From assembly GCA_024500155.1 (NCBI GenBank), contig CM044872.1, positions 56,177,460 to 56,241,459 on the forward strand: DNA of 64,000 bases, given 5' to 3'. Below the pieces are notes generated by a model that was not told where the DNA came from, ran no database searches, and saw only the letters and a program-made list of their open reading frames with translations. Within the stretch, counting starts at the first letter, position 1; each line of letters opens with the position of its first letter. Source of the stretch: Chenopodium formosanum (Eukaryota > Streptophyta > Magnoliopsida > Caryophyllales > Amaranthaceae). Positions 58,601 through 64,000 of the stretch are shown here, piece after piece. A program made the translations under genes and the position numbers.

Positions 58601-61473
58601 TAACTGGCCGACACGTTGGGTCAACGTTAAGCTTATGAGAGATGAGGTCTGGACTTATCCCGGGCATGTCAGCTGCCGAGAAATCAAACACATCTCGGTT
58701 GTCCCGGAGGAGCTAGATAAGTTCAACGCGGGTGTTCGGATCGAGATCCATCCCGATTGTAGCACATTTTTCAGCATCCCCTTCGGTCAACTCAATAGTT
58801 TCAGTCTGCTGGTCCAGCTCCATTGTTGTTGGGCAGGACTCTTCACAATCTGGCCTGCTGTCTATGTCAGCAGGCGTCCTAGACTTTTTCTTCTTCAGTT
58901 GGCCCTCTGAGTCTTTCGGCTCAAATGAAGAGCTAGCCTTTTCTTTTTCTGGCCCTTTTTCTTTGGGCATAGAACCTTGGGCCGAAGCACTTAGGCCTTT
59001 CGGCTTCTTCGCACTTGGCTCGCTTTCTTTGTCCTCCTCATCCTCATCGTCGTCCTCTAAATGACTAGTGGATGGCTTGAGGTAGTTGCACCTTCGGGCT
59101 TCCTTTTGGCTGCCCTCAATCCTTTCGAGGTAGCCGACGTCTGAAACGTAAATCATCAGCTGATGATATGTCCAGACTACCCCTTGGATCTTGTGAATGA
59201 TGGGTCTCCCCATGATCACATTGTACATTGAAGGAGCATCGATGACCAAAAATTCAGTCATGACGTTCCTAGCTGCTTCGTCGCAGCCGATGGTGACAGG
59301 AAGGGTCACCTTCCCATCCGGGTAAGTTGAAGCGCCGTTGAATCCGGATACCGGGTAGGGTACCGACGTGAGGTGCTTGGGCTTCAGCTTGATTTGATTG
59401 TAGGCCTTTCGGAATAAAATATTTGCTCTGCTACCACCGTCAACCAGAACTTTGCTGACGTCGTGGTTGGCCACCGTGGCGATGATCACCAACGGGTCCT
59501 CGTGAGGGTACGTTACCCCCCGGCAGTCAGCGGAAGTGGACGTCATGTTTGGCACCGGTGACTGTGGTGGCTGAATATCAGCATGATTCACCTGATGGGT
59601 CAGAGCCCTAAGGTGACGCTTGTGCTCCCTCCGAGAACATACTCCTCCCGAGATAGCATGAATTGGAGGGAATTTTCCCTCCGCAGTTTTGTTGTTCTTT
59701 CGAGGGAAGTCAATTTCCTGCCGAGAATCCTTTTCGGATTTCTCAGCCTCTTTTTTCTCGCGGTGATCCGCGATATATTTTTTCAAGTACCCCCTCCGGA
59801 CCATGTCCTCTATTTGGTCCTTCAGCTGGATACACTCCTCAGTGTTGTGTCCCGGTCATTCATGGAACTCACACCACTGATTCTTATTTTTTTCGTTGAT
59901 ACCACTCTGTGAGTGGTCTCGGCTTTCTGTAACTCTGCTCCCCGTTCGTCACGCTGTAAATCTTAGCGCGCGGAAGAGCGAGCGGAGTGTAGGACTCGTA
60001 TCTGCCCGTGAACGGAGCAGATTTTTCCTTCTTCAACTCGTTGGCCGAAAATCGTTCCGAGGCTTTCTTCTGAAGGCCAAGGCCAAAAGGCGATTGTTGT
60101 TTTTGTTTCCCTCCCCCAGATTGAGGTTGGGTTTTTGTTTTGTTCCACTCTTCAGCTCGGATGAACTTATCCGAAGCATTCAAAGCCTCCTCCAAGGTCC
60201 GAGGTGAGTTCATGACTATGAAGTCGGAGAACGGTCCAGTTCTGAGACCATGCTGAAGGGCGAAAACTGCTAGCCCTTGGTCCAGCTGGGAAATGCGGGA
60301 TGACTCGTTGCTGAAGCGAGTCAGATAATCGCGGAGGCTTTCGGCCTCCCCTTGCTGCAGGCCCATAAGTTCTGCAGTAGTCTTCTCCCGGCGATTTTCC
60401 GTAGAAAACTTGCTTTTGAACTTGGCAGACAGATCGTCCCACCCAGTTATCGAGCCCTCCTTTAATCCCTTGGAGATCCACGCTTGCGCGACCCCCTTGA
60501 GAGTGGTGGGAAAATATTTGCACCAGGTCGCTTCGGACTTGGGGCAGAGGTGCATGTGTGCCTCGTATGAGGCAATATGGTCCTTCGGATCCGAAGTCCT
60601 ATCATAGGTAACGTGCGACGGGATTTTAACCGTCGGCACAGGGTCTTTCAATATCCATTGCTCGAATGGAGAACTGGAAGGAAGCATCACGGCCTTGCCT
60701 TTATTCCTAGCCGAAGGGACCGCGTTCCGCCCTCTCAGAGAAGTAGAAATGGTTTTCGTCCCTGGCTGGGAAGTCTGGGCTTCAGCTGCAAGAAAGGAGA
60801 GGCGGCTGTGCACACTCCGCTCCCTGTCGCCGAGACAGTCAAGAGCGCTTCGGCGAACAGTTTCTGGCCGAGAGGCAGAACTGCTGCTCCTGTTTGTTTT
60901 GCTCAAGGTGAGTTGGGTAGTAGGTTCCTTGAAGAAATGAGAGTTCCTGTTTCTTTCTCTTTCAGTTCTCCAGGTTTCCTCTTCCCATTCTGCCAATTCC
61001 CTAAAGGATGAGGGTTTTCCCCCTTCCTGGCCGAGCGTTCTCCGCTGATGCCTGGTTTGCGGAGGAGTTCGGTCCCATTGAGGTGGCATGTTCTGGGCCT
61101 TCATGGCATCCATGAGGACCGCCAGGGCTCTCACTACCTCCTCCGAGTTGGGCCCCGTCTGGGGTGTTCTCGGCTGAGAGCGAGAGCGAGAATGAATACT
61201 CCGAGGTTGACTCCGAGTATGAGAATGAGTCCTATGAGTAGACTGATTATCCTCATTCGACCGAGGTGGACTCGGTTGATGATTGGATCGAATTATGGGA
61301 GAAAGGGTTCTCTCCTTTGATTGCCCCCCAGAATTGAGCTCCCCGGAGGGGCTCCGGTCCCGCGGAAGAGATGGACTAGGAGCAGGGTGGTCCAAGGGCC
61401 CCCCACCAAGTGACTTTCGGCGCCTCTTCGAAGGAGAAGCACCGTCGTTCTTGTTCTTGCGGTTCTTAGCCAT
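55604..61473 (-). pseudogene. Tat element gag-pol polyprotein, broken
   Basis: The start ATG at 61473 (MAKNRK) follows the primer site by about 65 bases. Gag runs to about 59760, with a Ser/Arg-rich N-terminus, a retrotransposon gag domain (AQAWISKGLK) and a CEFH..GHNTEEC knuckle. The protease follows (VDGGSRANIL near 59440), then RT (RMCVDFTDLN, SFMDAFSGYH, YVDD near 58145), then RNase H (VFTDGSS near 57320, KTDS near 57108). The integrase has its zinc finger (H..H, C..C near 56545-56640) and core (GLDILGPF, FDHGRQFDN, QAEAANKQ), and ends at 55604. Stops are at 59856, 58713, 58596, 58287, 57798, 57639, 57105 and 55751. One-base frameshifts lie in A runs at about 59885 and 56516-56521. Removing these gives one continuous frame. 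Confidence 0.93.
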
Positions 61474-61526
61474 TGACACTAAGATCACGGCAGAATGAAT
61501 GAGATTGGCTTAAAGATTTTTTGAAA

Positions 61527-61551
61527 GTCTTCCCCACAGAAGGCGCCAAAT
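61527..61551 (-). promoter_or_regulatory. Tat element primer binding site
   Basis: Directly inside the 5' LTR the minus strand reads ATTTGGCGCCTTCTGTGGGG, the form of tRNA-complementary site common in plant Ty3/gypsy elements. It fixes the element's direction as minus. Confidence 0.75.
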
Positions 61552-61964
61552 TGTTTCGGGTGAAATAATGGGACCTTGCCGAAGGTCTTAAGAAGTAGTG
61601 AAGACCGGGCTCGGTCCAAGTGATGTTGGGCCGAGGATTTCCTGCACAGCAAACACACGTAAACTAGCCTCGGGGGGTGTTGCCGAGGCAGGTCCCTCCG
61701 ATGCTAAAGTTAGTACAATGCGTGGAGAAAGAAAGCTATGCAAAAGAATTAATTGTTTGAGGCTTTATGTGAATGAATGTAAAATGGTGGAATTGATGGC
61801 TTTTATACCTTTGCACATATTGGAGGAGTGGGCCTAAGCCCAATTGACTTGCCACGTCTGACTGACCTTGACTTTAGCACAAATGGAGAGTTGAACCTTG
61901 ACCTTGGGCTTTTAATTGGATCATTTATGGACTGGGCCCAATTAGACTAAATTGGACCCAAACA
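61552..61964 (-). repeat. Tat element 5' LTR
   Basis: 413 bp, five differences from 50232-50644, all transitions. TATAAAAG on the minus strand at 61800-61807 is the likely promoter of the element. Confidence 0.95.
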
Positions 61965-61969
61965 GAAAG
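61965..61969. repeat. Target site duplication of the Tat element, right
   Basis: GAAAG, identical to 50227-50231. Confidence 0.95.
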
Positions 61970-63840
61970 AATACTATAATTCTAATCCATAAAAATAATG
62001 TCAGTGTTAATTTTATTTATAGAAGAAGCCATCTAAAAATAAAATGGTACTCATAATATTAACCAAACAAATATGCGTTTTAAATTAGTTAAATGAAATA
62101 AGAACTAAATTTTGAATGTCATTAAAATTTAAATAAAATCGATTGACGTTCATTCGATTAATAAAAAATATCCATTTTTATATAAAAGTTTAAAAATTTT
62201 GGACCTATGTTTTGAAATTTCTAGATACTATATTAAAAGACATACTAGATTTAAGTATGAAACTTTTTAATTAGGTCATGAATAATAAAACATTAATATT
62301 TTTAAAAAATATTAACAAATTACATGAAACTTTTTATATATTACGTCAGACTAGTATAAGGAGTGTTAGTCTCTGATGAAAATAAAGTGTGATTCTCAAG
62401 ATGTCGTTATATGTCTATTATAACATATTTAATGAGTTAAAATTACAAATAGGGTCCAACTTTTTCACAAATATTGTGATTGAGGTCTGAACTAGGCAAA
62501 AACTAAGACCCTAACATATTTACTTTATTGCTTAATAATGCTATTAAATTCATTGTTTAATAATGCTAAAAATAAGTATGATTTTGATTTAGAAAAATAA
62601 TAATAAACTGATAAAATAGTACATCTTCAAGCCGCGCTTATTTTCTTCACATAAACGATTTTTAAAAAAAATATTGATAAAACACTTTTTTTTTTGTTCT
62701 TCTCAAAAAATCTTTTCTTCAAATAAAATGTTAAAATATGTTTTTATTTTTAGATGATGTATAACTTTGCTAAAAGGGTAAAAAGTAGATTCAACCACGC
62801 ATTGAGGGATAAATTTGTCATATAACTTATTTAGTTTATGTGATGGTGTTTACCTCTGTTTCATCACATTTTCTATTATTCTCTCTCTTTCTTCTTCCAT
62901 TGTTCCATTGTCACCATTGTTGAAGATATTCATTCCCCACAATCAACTACCCCTACAGGGTTTACCATTTCCATAACTTATATATTTTTCCTAGGGATTT
63001 AGTTTAAATTCGGCGGCAAAACCGTCGTAATGTCGGAGAAGGTGAAAATATCAAAGCCGGATTTACAAAAAAAATGGAGGAACAACAATGGTGAAGACGC
63101 CCAAAGGTACAAGAAGGTGAAGAATTAGATCAACCAATTTCGAGCTCTGCAATTTTGAGCTCTATAATTTTGAATTTACAATTTGTTTTAAATATTTGAA
63201 GGTTGGAAAAAGCTACAAAATAAAATTTTAGCTTTAAGCTTCTTTAATTCCGGCGACGGAGATGAAGGTGGTAATAGCAACCTTTCACCCTTTCCAATAA
63301 GTTCTACGAAAGAGAAGGTGTTAGTCGATCTTCTTGTATTTTGGTTTTATTTGGGTTTTTTCTGAAATAAAGTGCAGATGCTAGGTTTGTTAATAACACG
63401 TCATTTATTTCTTTTGACATCATTATTTTAGACAGCTGTCTAGAGGAGAAATTACTATTTTATATATTGATGTAGCACGAATATCAAGACAATTTATTTA
63501 CAAGATTGCCATTAGATAAACATCTAAAGTTTATAAGGTGATAAACCTAGCTGGCTCATAAAAAAATTTATGAAAAAAAAAATTATTAATATGAGAATTT
63601 CCTAAAATAAGGGTAGAAGTGTGAGATAAAAAAATTAAAAAAAAAAAATCCAACAAAATTTCACAATAAGTTTAAATAATTTTTATTAACGTTTAATATT
63701 TTTTGAAAAAACACTTGTTTTCTTTCCTAGTCAAAAAGTTTTTTCTTTAAAAAAAAAACTGTTTATTTTTTTGACAAAAAAGAAAATATGTTTTTATTTT
63801 AAAAGATAAAATCTGTATTTTTTTATTGCATCAACCTTAG
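61970..63840. other. AT-rich noncoding region
   Basis: I see no gene. Bases 62880-63330 are less AT-rich, with CT-rich and GGCGGC/GGCGACGG words of the kind seen near leaders, but no open frame of note. A phrase at 62316-62345 recurs near 29598 and 49901. Confidence 0.5.
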
Positions 63841-63906
63841 TTTTTTTTTTTGGTGTTTAGAAAGCCACAATGACGGGGTGAGAATCGATCCCAAGATTTC
63901 CAGGAA
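63841..63906 (-). mobile_element. tRNA-derived SINE, copy 3, 5' truncated
   Basis: On the minus strand it holds the B box (GGGATCGATTCTCACC), the end GTGGCTTTCTAAACACC and a 12-base A tail. The A-box part is missing and coiled-coil coding sequence abuts instead. Confidence 0.7.
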
Positions 63907-63909
63907 CCG

Positions 63910-64000
63910 TAGTCTTCACATCCTTCTCAAGCATTTCCACTCGAGCCTGAAGAGGCAGATTATCTTTAATAGTATTCAATTCCTTCTCAAGCATTTCCAG
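63910..64000 (-). CDS. Coiled-coil coding fragment 2, cut by the right window edge
   Basis: The minus strand is open for about 30 codons, with a repeated VEMLEK(D/E)(V/L)-type heptad (LEMLEKELNTIKDNLPL, then VEMLEKDVKT). It runs out of the window upstream and into the SINE remnant downstream. It matches fragment 1 at 49525-49640. It may be a host coiled-coil gene or an old gag. I cannot tell. Confidence 0.4.

Larger units (their letters stand above)
50232..61964 (-). mobile_element. Ty3/gypsy retrotransposon, Tat type, with antisense gene
   Basis: The 11,733-bp element is flanked by GAAAG on both sides, with 413-bp LTRs that differ at five positions. On the minus strand the order is LTR, primer site, gag, protease, RT, RNase H, a second (archaeal-type) RNase H region, integrase, then a 3' region holding an extra gene on the opposite strand, polypurine tract and LTR. 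The domain order, the RNase H pair and the extra antisense reading frame point to the Tat lineage. All coding parts are interrupted by stops. The element is structurally complete but cannot encode its own proteins. It lies between two related coiled-coil fragments. Confidence 0.95.

Noticed and set aside
58732..59064. Plus-strand frames opposite Tat gag-pol
   Set aside because: They are shadows of the gag-pol frame. Only the frames at 51158-54714 are not antisense to a recognised domain and carry family-like motifs of their own.
1..64000. CRISPR arrays, riboswitches, bacterial operons
   Set aside because: The window is plant nuclear DNA. No regularly spaced direct repeats of CRISPR type were seen.

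Overview
This is plant nuclear DNA: AT-rich, with spliced genes and several classes of plant transposable element. A eudicot of the Caryophyllales, perhaps Amaranthaceae, is my guess. It rests on a ribosome-inactivating-protein-like remnant, the style of the AT-rich repeats and a Tat-lineage retroelement. None of these is a species marker.

Layout. 1-4743: a LINE, cut by the left window edge, with an uninterrupted ORF2 (endonuclease, reverse transcriptase, RNase H) and a poly(A) tail. 4744-7990: noncoding DNA that is the first of three related copies of a segment lying downstream of ATL genes. 7994-10883 (minus): an eight-exon USP39/SAD1-like gene, a zinc-finger UBP plus pseudo-ubiquitin-hydrolase splicing factor. 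12080-13880: a possible small spliced gene, an orphan 3' LTR and an isolated leader-like exon. 14006-16019: two related Mutator-like MITEs. 16283-17017 and 21824-22603: tandem paralogous RING-H2 (ATL) E3 ligase genes, each followed by another copy of the duplicated noncoding segment. 27654-28191: a hAT-type MITE. 29680-30290: a ribosome-inactivating-protein-like ORF and a partial duplicate of it. 30252-35463: a decayed Ty1/copia element whose 3' LTR abuts the first exon of a plant-mobile-domain gene (35508-36119, minus). 36120-45300: mostly noncoding, with small MITEs, a SINE and a receptor-like remnant. 45304-46017: a third, more diverged ATL gene. 46018-50226: no convincing gene. 50232-61964: a complete 11.7 kb Ty3/gypsy element of Tat type with 413-bp LTRs and a 5-bp target duplication. 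It is coded on the minus strand and carries an extra four-exon gene on the opposite strand. 61970-64000: AT-rich DNA, a truncated SINE and a coiled-coil coding fragment related to one at 49.5 kb.

How the parts relate. The likely functional host genes are the USP39-like gene and the three single-exon ATL genes. ATL proteins are membrane-anchored E3 ubiquitin ligases. The USP39-like protein is expected to act in the spliceosome rather than to cleave ubiquitin. The rest is mainly mobile DNA.

The most notable system is the Tat element. Its sense gag-pol and its spliced antisense gene converge on each other. Both carry multiple premature stops, nearly all explicable as C-to-T or G-to-A changes, while splice sites and reading frames are otherwise largely kept. 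The other puzzle is the copia LTR, whose first 37 bases match the coding sequence of the neighbouring RIP-like ORF.
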